Source: Neogemmobacter tilapiae
GTDB taxonomy: Bacteria > Pseudomonadota > Alphaproteobacteria > Rhodobacterales > Rhodobacteraceae
Direction of reading: 5' to 3'
DNA: 64,000 bases
NCBI RefSeq assembly: GCF_014652215.1
Contig: NZ_BMYJ01000007.1
Span: 62,001 to 126,000 of the forward strand
This document shows positions 26,901 to 35,888 of this stretch, one piece after another. The notes under the pieces were generated by a model. The model searched no databases. It saw nothing but the letters and a program-made list of their open reading frames with translations, and was not told where the DNA came from. Numbering within the stretch: the stretch's first letter is position 1; every line of letters begins with the position of its first letter. Both the position numbers and the translations under genes were made by a program.

Positions 26901-28132
26901 TGCTGGGGGCTGCGGGGGCCGATACGCTGCATGGCGATGCGGGCGACGACACGCTGGACGGCGGCGATGGCGACGACAGCCTGACGGGTGGTGCGGGCAA
27001 TGACACGCTGAACGGCAGGGATGGCGACGACAGCCTGACCGGGGGCGACGGCGACGACGCGCTGCAAGGCGATGTCGGCAATGACCTGTTGGACGGTGGG
27101 GCGGGCAATGACTCGCTTTACGGCTGGTATGGGTCGGATACCATTCTGGGCGGCGACGGGGATGATTGGATCATCAGCGCGGATTCCATGCTGGGGAACA
27201 TCGACGCCGACAGCATCGATGGCGGAGCCGGGAATGATGCGATCATCGCCAGTGGTGGGGCCGACACCATTGCGGGCGGTGATGGTGACGACATGGTCAA
27301 CGCGGGCAATGGTGATAACCAAGTTGATTTGGGGGCCGGGAATGACTCGGTCTATTCGGGCGATGGGGCGGACAGCGTCATCGGTGGTGTGGGCAACGAC
27401 ACCGTCAACTCGGGCGGCGGGGCCGACAGCGTCTATGGTGGCGAAGGTGATGATTGGGTCGATAGCGGTCTGGGCGATGATTTGATCTATGGCGGCGCGG
27501 GCAACGACCGGCTTTGGGGCCGCGAGGGGGCCGACAGCATCTATGGCGGTGCGGGCGATGATGTGCTGGGCGGGGCGAGCGGGCAAAACCTGCTTGTGGG
27601 CGGCAAGGGCAATGATCGCTATGTGCTGAGCTTGGGTTCCGAAGTTGTCGAAACGCGGAACGGCGGGGCAAGGGATGTGGCTGTCAGCGATCGAATGACG
27701 CTGAAGGCAGCGGATCTGGCCTTTGTCGAGGTGTTGCGCCTGACCGGATCGGCAGATCTGAATCTGATCGGGGATGGCAAGGCGAATCGTCTGATCGGGA
27801 ATGACGGGGACAACCGGATTGTTGCTGGTCGGGGCACGGATACGCTGAGCGGTGGTGATGGGGCCGATGTCTTTGTCTTTGCAACGGCGGGCGAGGCGGA
27901 CGGCGACCGGATCACCGATTTCCAGCGCGGTGAGGATGTGATCAACCTGCGTGCGCTGCCAGGTCGGGGCGAGTTCATCGGCAAGGACGCCTTCAGCGGG
28001 ACAGCGGGTGAGGTGCGCTATGTGCGCGAAACCGGGCGTCTGCTGGGTGATGTCAACGGCGACGGCGTGGCGGATTTTGTTCTGAAGCTGGGCGCGGGGA
28101 CGCGTTTGGGTGAGGACGATCTGCTGCTTTGA
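23984..28132 (+). CDS. Giant RTX calcium-binding protein, almost entirely nonapeptide repeats
   Basis: A 1382-residue predicted type I-secreted protein. From about residue 15 to 1215 it is made of GGxGxDxLx-type nonapeptides, by length roughly 130, which fold as Ca-dependent parallel beta-rolls outside the cell. Short irregular insertions occur (FGGGGGGALSGPESGMD; DDHDWQSPENDS; GESAGQPNGNDS). The last ~170 residues are the serralysin-type C-terminal domain: [55 protein letters not shown] and terminal EDDLLL, which carries the secretion signal. There is no Sec signal and no enzymatic domain. The ATG at 23984 follows AAAGGA; the upstream reading adds 16 residues without an RBS. Likely a surface or matrix component. 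Confidence 0.85.
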   Translation: MPSALIIGTDNPEFIGGNSDGDDTIEARGGNDTVIGWSGNDLIFGGEGDDTLSGFFENDTIHGDNGNDTIDGGPDTDFLYGGNGDDYMTGGGSGNNVFYGGTGRDTLMGGFDRETLEGGADNDSVSGNSGDDLVIGDDGDDTLSGDGGADLVQGGAGSDLMYGGDGHDTLQGGSENDTIAGGNNNDRLHGDEGDDSMSGDTGDDFFLGYTGNDSIYGGDGHDDGYGEAGTDYLEGGNGRDSLYGGGDNDTLFGGNDNDSLVGGAGRDSIRGDNGDDTLTGDEDNDTLMGDDGEDRLYGGDGVDWLYGGAGNDSLFGGNGSDHLEAGEGNDTLAGEDGADTLNGNEGNDSLSGGSGTDSLSGGEGDDTLSGGSETDTLSGGNGTDSLDGGDGADLIFGGNDGDTLDGGSGNDTLAGDSGNDQLAGGSGNDQLYGGDGDDWMNGGDHNDLMSGGEGNDYLYGDWGDDTMDGGAGNDSLNGYDGDDVLQGGDGDDTLFGEWGDDTLNGQDGNDSLEGDIGDDSVEGGNGADSLYGGQGADDLYGGNDNDLLEGGSGQDYLSGDNGDDTLRGEQGVDSLYGGDGNDSLDGGTETDYLYGGLGDDTLDGDDGNDTISGDAGNDSMFGGAGDDSMQGGEGNDTLSGLSGNDTLTGGNGDDLLDGSEGDDVAYGGEGNDELLGHDGADNLSGGNGNDMLRGEAGDDVLQGDDGNDTAYGGNDQDSLFGGNGADVLFGGEGNDTLLGGEGNDRLEGDEGNDIAQGGLGDDSVYGGEGNDVLSGNDDNDLLSAGDGHDVAHGGDGDDLLIGAEGNDSLLGDAGNDTLTGDDGDDTLDGWAGNDSLTGGAGNDLLFGGGGGGALSGPESGMDTLDGGDGDDTIHGIYGPDLIYGGAGDDLIFDDHDWQSPENDSVYGGDGNDTIYGEGGADLIYGGADNDLIYGESAGQPNGNDSLYGGAGDDTVDGAAGDDLIEGGESNDSLLGAAGADTLHGDAGDDTLDGGDGDDSLTGGAGNDTLNGRDGDDSLTGGDGDDALQGDVGNDLLDGGAGNDSLYGWYGSDTILGGDGDDWIISADSMLGNIDADSIDGGAGNDAIIASGGADTIAGGDGDDMVNAGNGDNQVDLGAGNDSVYSGDGADSVIGGVGNDTVNSGGGADSVYGGEGDDWVDSGLGDDLIYGGAGNDRLWGREGADSIYGGAGDDVLGGASGQNLLVGGKGNDRYVLSLGSEVVETRNGGARDVAVSDRMTLKAADLAFVEVLRLTGSADLNLIGDGKANRLIGNDGDNRIVAGRGTDTLSGGDGADVFVFATAGEADGDRITDFQRGEDVINLRALPGRGEFIGKDAFSGTAGEVRYVRETGRLLGDVNGDGVADFVLKLGAGTRLGEDDLLL

Positions 28133-28365
28133 TGCAGGCCGCGCCGGCGGAGTAAGTCTATGACTATGGTCTATATTCCGCCGGGTTGACCTGGGGACTT
28201 TTCGCGGCAAGATTGCGTTGGTGGGGGCGCAAACGTTTGCGGCTGTGACTTGGTGCGGGCGAATTGGCCGCGCCTTGTCGCAGTGGCCGCGGGCGCATGA
28301 GAATATTTGTCCGGGCGTTTTCGGCCGGGCCCACCCCAACCCAATCCAACCCCGATGAGGAACCC
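28133..28365. other. Intergenic gap between RTX genes with an inverted repeat
   Basis: The 233-bp gap holds CCGGCGGA (28144-28151) and TCCGCCGG (28177-28184), an 8-bp stem with a long loop just after the previous stop. Nothing else is recognised apart from the AGGAACCC preceding the next start. Confidence 0.4.
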
Positions 28366-30936
28366 ATGGCTTTGATCGAAGGCACCCCGAACAACGATAC
28401 TTTGGCAGGCACCATCAGCGCTGATTTCATGCTGGGCTATGGCGGCAATGACTACATGTTCGGGGATCAAGGCGACGATGTCATGGACGGCGGCGAAGGC
28501 GACGATTCCATGGAAGGGTTTGACGGCAACGATGTGCTGCAAGGCGCAGAAGGCAACGACACGCTGTTTGGAGATTGGGGTGACGATTCCCTGAACGGGC
28601 AAGACGGCGATGACAGCCTGATGGGCGATTTCGGCAGCGATTCGCTGGAGGGTGGCGAGGGAAACGACACGCTGGATGGCGGGGTGGAACAGGACGACCT
28701 TTACGGTGGGGATGGCAATGATCTGCTGCTGGGGAATGACGGGCTGGATTATCTAAGCGGTGATGCCGGGGACGACAGCCTGTATGGCGGTGCGGGGCAA
28801 GACAGCCTGTGGGGCGGCGAAGGCAATGACCTGATCGAGGTGGGCGACGACAACCAGTTCAACCTGGCCTCGGGCGATGAGGGGGATGATACGCTGATCG
28901 GCGGTGCTGGCACGGACGACATGATGGGCGGCAGCGGCAATGACTCGCTGGATGGTGGGGGCGCTAGCGATACGCTTTACGGTTCGAACGGCCATGACAC
29001 GCTTTCGGGGGGCGAGGGGGCGGATCGGCTGTATGGCGGCAACGACACGGACAGTTTGTCGGGCGGCAATGGGGATGACGACCTGTTCGGCGGGGCTGGG
29101 AATGACATTCTGGCAGGCGGTGACGGGGCAGACGCGCTGAGCGGGGACGACGGCGACGACAGCCTGAGCGGCGGCGATGGCGCGGATCGGCTGAACGGCC
29201 ATGCGGGGAACGATACGCTGGACGGCGGCAATGGCACCGACAGCCTTTATGGCGGGGATGGCAATGATAGCCTGAGCGGGGGTAATGAGGCCGACCATCT
29301 GGACGGCGGTGCTGGCAATGACACGCTGATGGGTGGCGCTGGGGCGGATTTCTTGATCGGCGTGACCGGGGACGATGTGCTGGTGGGTGACGATGGCGCC
29401 GATGAGATTATCGGGGATATCGGCAATGACACGCTGTATGGCGGCAATGACGATGACCGCGTCTATGGCGGCAGCGGCAACGACGTGGTGCAGGGCGACG
29501 ATGGGCATGACACGGTTGTGGGCGGCGATGGGGATGACACGCTTGTCGGCAGCATCGGGAATGACTCGCTTTTGGGGGATGGTGGCAACGACTGGATGGA
29601 TGCCGGGGATGGCGATGACCGGATCGCGGACAGTTGGGGCAATGACACGATCACGGCCGGGGCGGGGATGGATTTCGTCGACGCGGGCAGTGGCGATGAC
29701 AGCGTGACAGGGGGCGACGGGGCGGACAGCCTGTATGGGGGTCAGGGGCAGGATACGCTGGATGGCGGGAATGATGCTGACCTTGTGGCCGGGGGGGACG
29801 GGCATGACCAAGTCTTTGGTGGCGCGGGTGCTGACACGCTGTTGGGCGAGGCAGGCCATGATCTGCTGGAAGGCGGGGAGGGCGATGACGAATTGCTGGG
29901 CCATTCCGGGGACGACACGATCCGGGGGGATGGGGGCAATGACCTGATGCTTGGCGATTCCGGCACCGACCTTCTGGATGGTGGGGCGGGGAACGACCAG
30001 CTGTATGGCGGCGCCGACGGCGATCTGTTGCGGGGTGGCGATGGGGATGACCTGCTGGATGGCAACGTCGGTCTGGACGTGCTGGAAGGCGGGGCGGGTC
30101 ACGACACGATCCTGGCGGGTGATCAGACGGACATTCTTTTCGGCGGCGAAGGCAACGACCTGCTGGATGGCCAGTTCGGGGCTGACAGTGCCAGCGGCGG
30201 CACGGGCGATGACACGCTTTATGGCGGGTTGGGCGACGATACGCTGAACGGCGATGCGGGGAATGACTTGCTGGAAGGCGGGGATGGCCATGACCTGCTG
30301 CGGGGCGGGGCGCAGGACGATCAACTGATCGGTGGGCTGGGCAATGACAGCCTGTCGGGCGAGGCAGGCAATGACCTGCTGGATGGATCGGAAGGGTTGG
30401 ATACGCTGGTCGGCGGGGCAGGGGATGACACCTATCTGATCGTGGCGGGCAGTGAAGTGGTGGAGCAGGCCAATGAGGGTTTTGACCGGTTGCGCAGCGA
30501 GACGATGTCGCTGAACGGGGCGGATTTCGCGAATATCGAGGGGCTGCGTTTGACGGGCACGCTGGATCTGAACCTGCGGGCTGGTGGTGAAGTGCGGTTT
30601 ATGCGGGGGAACGAAGGCGAAAACACTCTGCACGCGGGAGCCGAGACCCGGCAGATGTTCGGCGATGCCGGGGCAGATGTCTTTGTCTTTGGCAGCAAGA
30701 TCGCGGCGGATGGTGCGATGATCGGTGACTTTGCCAGAGGTGAGGACATGATCCGGCTGAGCGCGATCGGCAGCCGCTTTATCGGCAATGATGCCTTTTC
30801 GGAACGGAAGGGCGAGGTGCGCTATGTGCGGGCCGAGGGGCTGTTGGAGGGGGATATCAACGGCGATGGCAAGGCCGACTGGACCATCCGGCTGGAGGAA
30901 GGCACGCGGTTGGGGGCGGATGATCTGATCCTTTGA
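28366..30936 (+). CDS. RTX calcium-binding protein, nearly pure nonapeptide array
   Basis: An 856-residue type I-secreted RTX protein. It opens directly into repeats (MALIEGTPNNDTLAGTISAD), continues in GGxGxDxLx units to about residue 690 (by length about 75 units), and ends in the serralysin-type C-terminal domain (TYLIVAGSEVVEQANEGFD, GADVFVFGSKIAADGAMIGDF, EVRYVRAEGLLEGDINGDG, ADDLIL). The region at residues ~33-105 resembles an internal part of the preceding giant protein, including the unusual DWGDDSLNGQDGDDSL run, which suggests block duplication between the two. The start ATG is behind GAGGAACCC. No Sec signal, no catalytic domain. Confidence 0.85.
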   Translation: MALIEGTPNNDTLAGTISADFMLGYGGNDYMFGDQGDDVMDGGEGDDSMEGFDGNDVLQGAEGNDTLFGDWGDDSLNGQDGDDSLMGDFGSDSLEGGEGNDTLDGGVEQDDLYGGDGNDLLLGNDGLDYLSGDAGDDSLYGGAGQDSLWGGEGNDLIEVGDDNQFNLASGDEGDDTLIGGAGTDDMMGGSGNDSLDGGGASDTLYGSNGHDTLSGGEGADRLYGGNDTDSLSGGNGDDDLFGGAGNDILAGGDGADALSGDDGDDSLSGGDGADRLNGHAGNDTLDGGNGTDSLYGGDGNDSLSGGNEADHLDGGAGNDTLMGGAGADFLIGVTGDDVLVGDDGADEIIGDIGNDTLYGGNDDDRVYGGSGNDVVQGDDGHDTVVGGDGDDTLVGSIGNDSLLGDGGNDWMDAGDGDDRIADSWGNDTITAGAGMDFVDAGSGDDSVTGGDGADSLYGGQGQDTLDGGNDADLVAGGDGHDQVFGGAGADTLLGEAGHDLLEGGEGDDELLGHSGDDTIRGDGGNDLMLGDSGTDLLDGGAGNDQLYGGADGDLLRGGDGDDLLDGNVGLDVLEGGAGHDTILAGDQTDILFGGEGNDLLDGQFGADSASGGTGDDTLYGGLGDDTLNGDAGNDLLEGGDGHDLLRGGAQDDQLIGGLGNDSLSGEAGNDLLDGSEGLDTLVGGAGDDTYLIVAGSEVVEQANEGFDRLRSETMSLNGADFANIEGLRLTGTLDLNLRAGGEVRFMRGNEGENTLHAGAETRQMFGDAGADVFVFGSKIAADGAMIGDFARGEDMIRLSAIGSRFIGNDAFSERKGEVRYVRAEGLLEGDINGDGKADWTIRLEEGTRLGADDLIL

Positions 30937-30986
30937 TCGCGTGACAGGCGACGGGCGCAAGCCTGTCGCCTTTGCTATTCTTTTGG

Positions 30987-31014
30987 CGACCGCCGGGGCT
31001 TGCTTTGGCGGTCG
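30987..31014 (+). terminator. Hairpin between RTX genes
   Basis: CGACCGCC, 12-nt loop, GGCGGTCG followed by TTCTT. A second, overlapping-scale stem (GACAGGC with GCCTGTC, about 30941-30967) lies just before it, immediately after the upstream stop. Together they may end or attenuate transcription between RTX genes. Confidence 0.5.
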
Positions 31015-31193
31015 TTCTTGGACACACATAGGTTGTGGGGATCGTATGATTTGCGCGAGGGGTTTGCATCCCCTAGGTCGGGGCCTTGGACCGCCCCCGC
31101 CCCACAGGTCGGCGCAACCAGCAGGATTTTTTGTCCGTGGCCTTGGCCTCGGGATAGCATTGCTTGCGCGCGGCGCAGGCCTGAAAGGATCGA

Positions 31194-34028
31194 ATGATGG
31201 CTGTTATTCCGGGCACTGAGGACAACGATACGCTGGTAGGGACTGGCGACGCCGACACGATCAATGGCTTTGGTGGCAATGATCTGATCGACGGCGATGC
31301 GGGGAATGACGGGCTGGCCGGTGGGGATGGTAATGACACGCTGCTGGGCGGCACGGGTGATGACTTCATCACGGATCTTTCGGGCAACGACAGCGTCGAG
31401 GCGGGCGATGGGGACGATACCGTCGAATCCTATTTCGGAAATGACTGGCTGGAGGGCGGGGCCGGGAATGACGATGTTTGGGATCAAAGCGGGAATGACA
31501 GCCTTTATGGCGGCGCGGGGAATGACACGCTGTTGGGGTTGGATGGCAATGATCTGATCTATGGCGGCGATGGCGATGATGTGATCGAGATCTTTGGCGG
31601 CAGCAGTGCCGCCTATGGCGATGCGGGGCGCGATACGATCACGGGGCGCGAGGGGAATGACACGCTGGACGGCGGGACCGGGAATGACTCGGTTCTGGGC
31701 GGGGCGGGCGACGATACGCTGACGGGTGGCGATGGCGATGACACGCTGCTGGCGGAGGGTGGGAATGACAGTCTGGCTGGCGGGGTTGGCAACGATCTGC
31801 TGAATGGCGGATCCGGCGACGACACGCTGGAAGGGGGCGATGGGGATGATCGTCTGACCGGGGGTGAGGGCGACGATCAGTTGTGGGCGGGAACCGGGCA
31901 AGACACGCTGACGGGCGGCAATGGGGCCGACCTAATGGTGGCGGGCGGCGGCAATGACAGCTTGGACGGCGGCGACGGAAACGATGCGCTGTATGGTGAG
32001 GACGGCGACGACAGGCTGGACGGCGGTGAGGGGCAGGACAGGCTGTATGGCGGGGCGGGCAGCGACAGCCTTTCTGGCGGTAACGGGCAGGATACGTTGG
32101 TGGGCGGTGCCGGCGCGGATTCGATGGAGGGTGGCGATGGGGCCGATGTGCTGTTCGGTGGAATCTATGACGGCACGAATGCACCGGGCTATGACGACAG
32201 CAATGACAGCCTGTTTGGCGGCGCGGGGAATGACGACATCAATGGGTTCGACGGTGAAGACCTTTTGGATGGCGGTGAAGGCGATGACACGTTGCGGGGG
32301 GGCAACGGGGCCTTCAACGACACGCTGCTGGGCGGATCGGGGAATGACAGCCTAGAGGGCAATGAGGGCAATGACAGTCTGTTGGGGGGCGAGGGCGACG
32401 ATTTTCTGCACGGCTACGGCGGCTCGGATACGCTGTTCGGTGGGGCGGGGAATGACACCCTGCGGGACCAGTATGAAATCTGGTTTGATGTGCCGGAAAA
32501 CGACAGCCTTTCCGGCGATGCGGGCGATGACAACATCCATGCCGGGGCGGGAGACGATACGCTGGACGGCGGCGACGACAACGACGGGCTGAACGGCGAG
32601 GACGGGAACGACAGTCTTTTGGGCGGGGCCGGACGGGATTCGATGTATGGCGGGTCTGGGAACGATACCTTGGATGGTGGCCTTGGCGATGACCTTCTTT
32701 ACGGGGAAGGTGGGCTCGACAACCTGTCGGGCGGGGATGGGCAGGACGGTCTGTTCGGCGGTGACGGTGATGATACGCTAGCCGGAGGCGAGGGCAACGA
32801 CACCCTGTTTGGCGATGCGGACAACGACCGTCTGATCGGCGGGTTCGGCGACGACAGCTTGGGCGGTGGGTTGGGCAACGATTTGCTGGAAGGCGGCGAC
32901 GGCCATGACTCGCTTTTAGGGGACGACGGTGCGGACACCATTGATGGTGGCGCAGGAAACGACTGGATCCTTGGCGATGCCGAGGTCGTTGCGGGGAACG
33001 ACAGCCTGTCGGGGGGCATCGGCGATGACCTGATCGAAGGTGGTCATGGCAACAACACGCTAGACGGCGGGGCTGGAAATGACAGCCTGCGAACGGAAGG
33101 CGGCCGTGATCTGCTTTACGGTGGTGAGGGCGATGACGAACTGCAAGGTTTTGGCGACAGCGACAGCCTTTATGGCGGTGAAGGCAATGACGGGATGTTT
33201 GGCGGTGCCGGCGATGATCGCGCCGAGGGCGGGACTGGCAATGACCAGTTCTGGGATTTTGAAGGCGGGAATGACACGCTGATTGGCGGGCTTGGCAATG
33301 ACCGTGGCGAAGGCCATGCGGGCAGCGACCGGCTGGAGGGCGGCGATGGGGCAGACACGCTGTTTGGCGGGGCGGACGGCGATACACTGAACGGGGGACG
33401 CGACAACGACACGCTTTACGGAGGGTCGGGGCGCGACACGCTAAGCGGTGGCGATGGCAACGACCTGCTGGATGGCGAGGATGAAGCCGACCGAATGGTT
33501 GGGGGCGCGGGCAATGATCGCTACACCCTTACCGCCGGTGATGTTGTTGTCGAAACCGCGAGGGGCGGGACGCGGGATGTGGCGCAGTCCGTCAGCATTT
33601 CCCTGAACGGCACGACTTTGGGCCAGATCGAGGTTTTGCAGATCCTTGAGGATGCCAATCTGAACCTGCGGGCGGGTTCTTCGACGCTGGAACTGATTGG
33701 CGGCGATGGGGCGAACCGGATCACCTCGGCGGCGAATGTGACGCGGCTGACAGGGGGCGAGGGGGCGGATGTCTTTGTCTTTAAGACGAAGGACGCGGCC
33801 CTGGGGGCGCGGATCGTGGATTTTGAACATGGGGTGGACAAGATCGACGTCGGAGCCATTGGCGACCTTTACATCGGTGCGCGGGACTTTACCGATAAGA
33901 AGGGGCAGGTGCGCTATGAGCAGGAACTGGGCCTGTTGCAGGGCGATCTGAACGGCGATGGTAAGGCCGATTGGTCAATCCGGCTGGCGGGTGAACCGCT
34001 GCTGACCAAAAGCGATTTCATATTCTGA
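31194..34028 (+). CDS. RTX calcium-binding protein, nearly pure nonapeptide array
   Basis: A 944-residue type I-secreted RTX protein, the third of its kind in a row. It starts [21 protein letters not shown] behind AAAGGATCGA and is built of GGxGxDxLx units to about residue 775 (about 85 by length). Irregular inserts include [17 protein letters not shown] and [14 protein letters not shown]. The end is the shared serralysin-type domain: [57 protein letters not shown] and KSDFIF. The EF-hand-like D-L-N-G-D-G-K-A-D loop near the C-terminus is common to all the RTX genes here. A second in-frame ATG follows the first directly. Function: probably extracellular matrix or surface layer. Confidence 0.85.
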   Translation: MMAVIPGTEDNDTLVGTGDADTINGFGGNDLIDGDAGNDGLAGGDGNDTLLGGTGDDFITDLSGNDSVEAGDGDDTVESYFGNDWLEGGAGNDDVWDQSGNDSLYGGAGNDTLLGLDGNDLIYGGDGDDVIEIFGGSSAAYGDAGRDTITGREGNDTLDGGTGNDSVLGGAGDDTLTGGDGDDTLLAEGGNDSLAGGVGNDLLNGGSGDDTLEGGDGDDRLTGGEGDDQLWAGTGQDTLTGGNGADLMVAGGGNDSLDGGDGNDALYGEDGDDRLDGGEGQDRLYGGAGSDSLSGGNGQDTLVGGAGADSMEGGDGADVLFGGIYDGTNAPGYDDSNDSLFGGAGNDDINGFDGEDLLDGGEGDDTLRGGNGAFNDTLLGGSGNDSLEGNEGNDSLLGGEGDDFLHGYGGSDTLFGGAGNDTLRDQYEIWFDVPENDSLSGDAGDDNIHAGAGDDTLDGGDDNDGLNGEDGNDSLLGGAGRDSMYGGSGNDTLDGGLGDDLLYGEGGLDNLSGGDGQDGLFGGDGDDTLAGGEGNDTLFGDADNDRLIGGFGDDSLGGGLGNDLLEGGDGHDSLLGDDGADTIDGGAGNDWILGDAEVVAGNDSLSGGIGDDLIEGGHGNNTLDGGAGNDSLRTEGGRDLLYGGEGDDELQGFGDSDSLYGGEGNDGMFGGAGDDRAEGGTGNDQFWDFEGGNDTLIGGLGNDRGEGHAGSDRLEGGDGADTLFGGADGDTLNGGRDNDTLYGGSGRDTLSGGDGNDLLDGEDEADRMVGGAGNDRYTLTAGDVVVETARGGTRDVAQSVSISLNGTTLGQIEVLQILEDANLNLRAGSSTLELIGGDGANRITSAANVTRLTGGEGADVFVFKTKDAALGARIVDFEHGVDKIDVGAIGDLYIGARDFTDKKGQVRYEQELGLLQGDLNGDGKADWSIRLAGEPLLTKSDFIF

Positions 34029-34036
34029 TTTTGCAT

Positions 34037-34063
34037 GGGGCCTGCGGCAAAGGCCGCGGCCCC
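34037..34063 (+). terminator. Hairpin after third RTX gene
   Basis: GGGGCC-T-GCGGC, loop AAAG, GCCGC-GGCCCC followed by TTT: an 11-bp stem with one bulged T, eight bases after the stop codon and 18 bases before the next start. It could terminate part of the transcripts between the array proteins and the propeller proteins. Confidence 0.7.
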
Positions 34064-34081
34064 TTTGAAAGGAATACGCCG

Positions 34082-35785
34082 ATGTCGACACCGGTTTTAG
34101 AGGGCAGCGAGTTTCTGATCAACACGACGACGCTGAACGAGCAATGGAGCCCCGCCGTTGCCGGTCTGGCCAACGGCCAGTTTGTCGCTGTCTGGGCCGA
34201 TGCCAGCAAGACCGGCGGGGATACGTCCAATGCGGCCGTGCATCTTCAACGCTTTGATGCCAGGGGCGTGGCCATTGGCGGCGAAGTGCTGGTCAATACG
34301 ACCACGAGTGGCAATCAGCTTTACCCGACGTTGACGGTTCTGTCGGACGGGCGATTTGTCGTGGCTTGGACGGATTCAAGCTATAGCAGCGACCACCCAT
34401 CAAACGACGCGACCCGTGCGCAAATTTTCAACGCCGATGGCAGCAAGGCCGGAGCGGAGTTTCTGGTTCAAACCGACCTGTCTGGTGCGAAGACCCAGCA
34501 GACGATCACAGCGCTGAAGGATGGTGGTTTCGTGGTGGCCTGGACGGCCATGGGCCAGACCAGCGGCAGTGATTTATCGGATACCGCCATCCGCGCGCAA
34601 ATCTTCAACGCGGATGGCAGCAAACGCGGGGCGGAATTCGTCGCACCCACCACAACCGACGGCTATCAAGAAGAGCCATCGGTCACCACGCTGGCGGATG
34701 GCCGTTTTGTGCTGTCGTGGTCCGATTACAGCGAAACCGGGGGGGATCAGGACGGCTATGCCGTTCGCGCGCAGGTGTTCAACGCCGATGGCAGTCGTTC
34801 AGGCAGCGAGTTTCTGGTCAACACGACCACGGGCTCGGATCAGGACTACTCGTCTATCACCGGGCTGACCGACGGGCGCTTTGTGGTGGTCTGGCATGAT
34901 GACAGTGCCACGGGTGGCGACACATCCTTGGGCGCTGTGCGCGGGCAGATCTTCAACCCCGATGGCAGCAAGTCGGGGGTAGAGTTTTTGGCGAATACGA
35001 CCACGGGGGATGAACAGACACGCCCCAGTGTAGAGGCTTTGACCGAAGGCCGCTTTGTGGTCGCGTGGTATGATGACAGTGGCGGCGGCGACATCCGTTT
35101 GCAGGTCTTTGCAGCGGATGGCACGGCGCTGGGGGACGAGCTGTTGGTCAGCAGCACCGAGGTCTTGCAGCACTATGCGCCTTCGATCACTGCGCTGGCC
35201 GATGGTCGGTTTGTGGTGGCTTGGTCGGATCAGAGCGCGGCGGTTGGTGACACATCAATCTGGGATGCGCGGGGGAAAATCTTCGATCCGCGGACCGAAG
35301 CGATTCAACTGACGGGCACAGCGCGGGGCGATGATCAACTGGGCACCGGCTTTGCCGACCGCATGTCCGGTGTCGGCGGGAACGATAGCCTAGACGGGGC
35401 TGGGGGGAATGACGCGCTGTTCGGCGGGGCGGGCGGCGACCGGCTGCTGGGCGATGGGGGACAAGACAAGGTCAATGGCGGCAAGGGCAAGGACAGCCTG
35501 ACGGGTGGGTCGGGGGCGGATGATTTCATCTTTTCCAGCAAAGCCGAGGCGACCGGCGACCGGATCATGGATTTCCGGCATAAGGTGGATGACATCAACC
35601 TTCAGGGTTTCATGAAGGGGGGCGAATTCATCGGCGGGCGCGCCTTTACCAAGGACGACGATCAGGTGCGCTATGTTAAAGCGACTGGACTTTTGCAGGG
35701 TGATGTCAACGGCGATGGGCGGGCGGATTGGTCGCTGACCATCGGGAACAAGGTGATGTTGACAGCGGCGGATTTCATTTTCTGA
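34082..35785 (+). CDS. Seven-repeat (predicted beta-propeller) RTX secreted protein 1
   Basis: A 567-residue protein in two parts. Residues ~9-425 hold seven repeats of about 58-62 residues, each opening near E-F-L-V-N-T-T-T, then Q, a L-x-D-G-R-F-V-V-x-W-x-D strand and an R-A-Q-x-F-N-A-D-G-S-K-x-G strand. Seven four-stranded units is what a seven-bladed propeller would need; that fold is my inference. Residues ~430-490 are five or six RTX nonapeptides ([17 protein letters not shown]) and the last ~85 the serralysin-type export domain (GADDFIFSSKAEATGDRI, GDVNGDGRADW, TAADFIF). No Sec signal. The start follows AAAGGAATACGCCG. The first of four tandem paralogues; ligand-binding or adhesive role is likely but unproven. 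Confidence 0.82.
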   Translation: MSTPVLEGSEFLINTTTLNEQWSPAVAGLANGQFVAVWADASKTGGDTSNAAVHLQRFDARGVAIGGEVLVNTTTSGNQLYPTLTVLSDGRFVVAWTDSSYSSDHPSNDATRAQIFNADGSKAGAEFLVQTDLSGAKTQQTITALKDGGFVVAWTAMGQTSGSDLSDTAIRAQIFNADGSKRGAEFVAPTTTDGYQEEPSVTTLADGRFVLSWSDYSETGGDQDGYAVRAQVFNADGSRSGSEFLVNTTTGSDQDYSSITGLTDGRFVVVWHDDSATGGDTSLGAVRGQIFNPDGSKSGVEFLANTTTGDEQTRPSVEALTEGRFVVAWYDDSGGGDIRLQVFAADGTALGDELLVSSTEVLQHYAPSITALADGRFVVAWSDQSAAVGDTSIWDARGKIFDPRTEAIQLTGTARGDDQLGTGFADRMSGVGGNDSLDGAGGNDALFGGAGGDRLLGDGGQDKVNGGKGKDSLTGGSGADDFIFSSKAEATGDRIMDFRHKVDDINLQGFMKGGEFIGGRAFTKDDDQVRYVKATGLLQGDVNGDGRADWSLTIGNKVMLTAADFIF

Positions 35786-35812
35786 TTTCGCGGGAATAGG
35801 TTCGGGCATTCA

Positions 35813-35840
35813 GGCGTCATGGTGGGGAAACCATGACGCC
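35813..35840 (+). repeat. Hairpin in duplicated intergenic unit, copy 1
   Basis: GGCGTCATGG, loop TGGGGAAA, CCATGACGCC. The whole 103-bp gap (35786-35888) is closely similar to 37602-37705, sharing GGGAATAGG, the hairpin, and GGC(C/A)-rich sequence ending in AAAGGACA(A) before the start codon. No strong T-tract follows. Confidence 0.75.
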
Positions 35841-35888
35841 ATCCGGTCCGGCCAGCGGGCCTTTGGCGCAAACCAAAGGACAATCCCC

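Noticed and set aside
24050-27600. CRISPR-like periodicity in the RTX arrays
   Set aside because: The period is 27 bp and in frame with nonapeptide codons; there are no constant repeats with unique spacers and no cas genes.
23948-28339. Long open frames on the minus strand opposite the first RTX array (581 and 793 codons)
   Set aside because: They arise because GGxGxDxLx codons rarely give stops on the other strand. Their products are low-complexity I/A/V/P runs with no RBS or family marks. The same holds for the 758-codon frame at 28753-31029.
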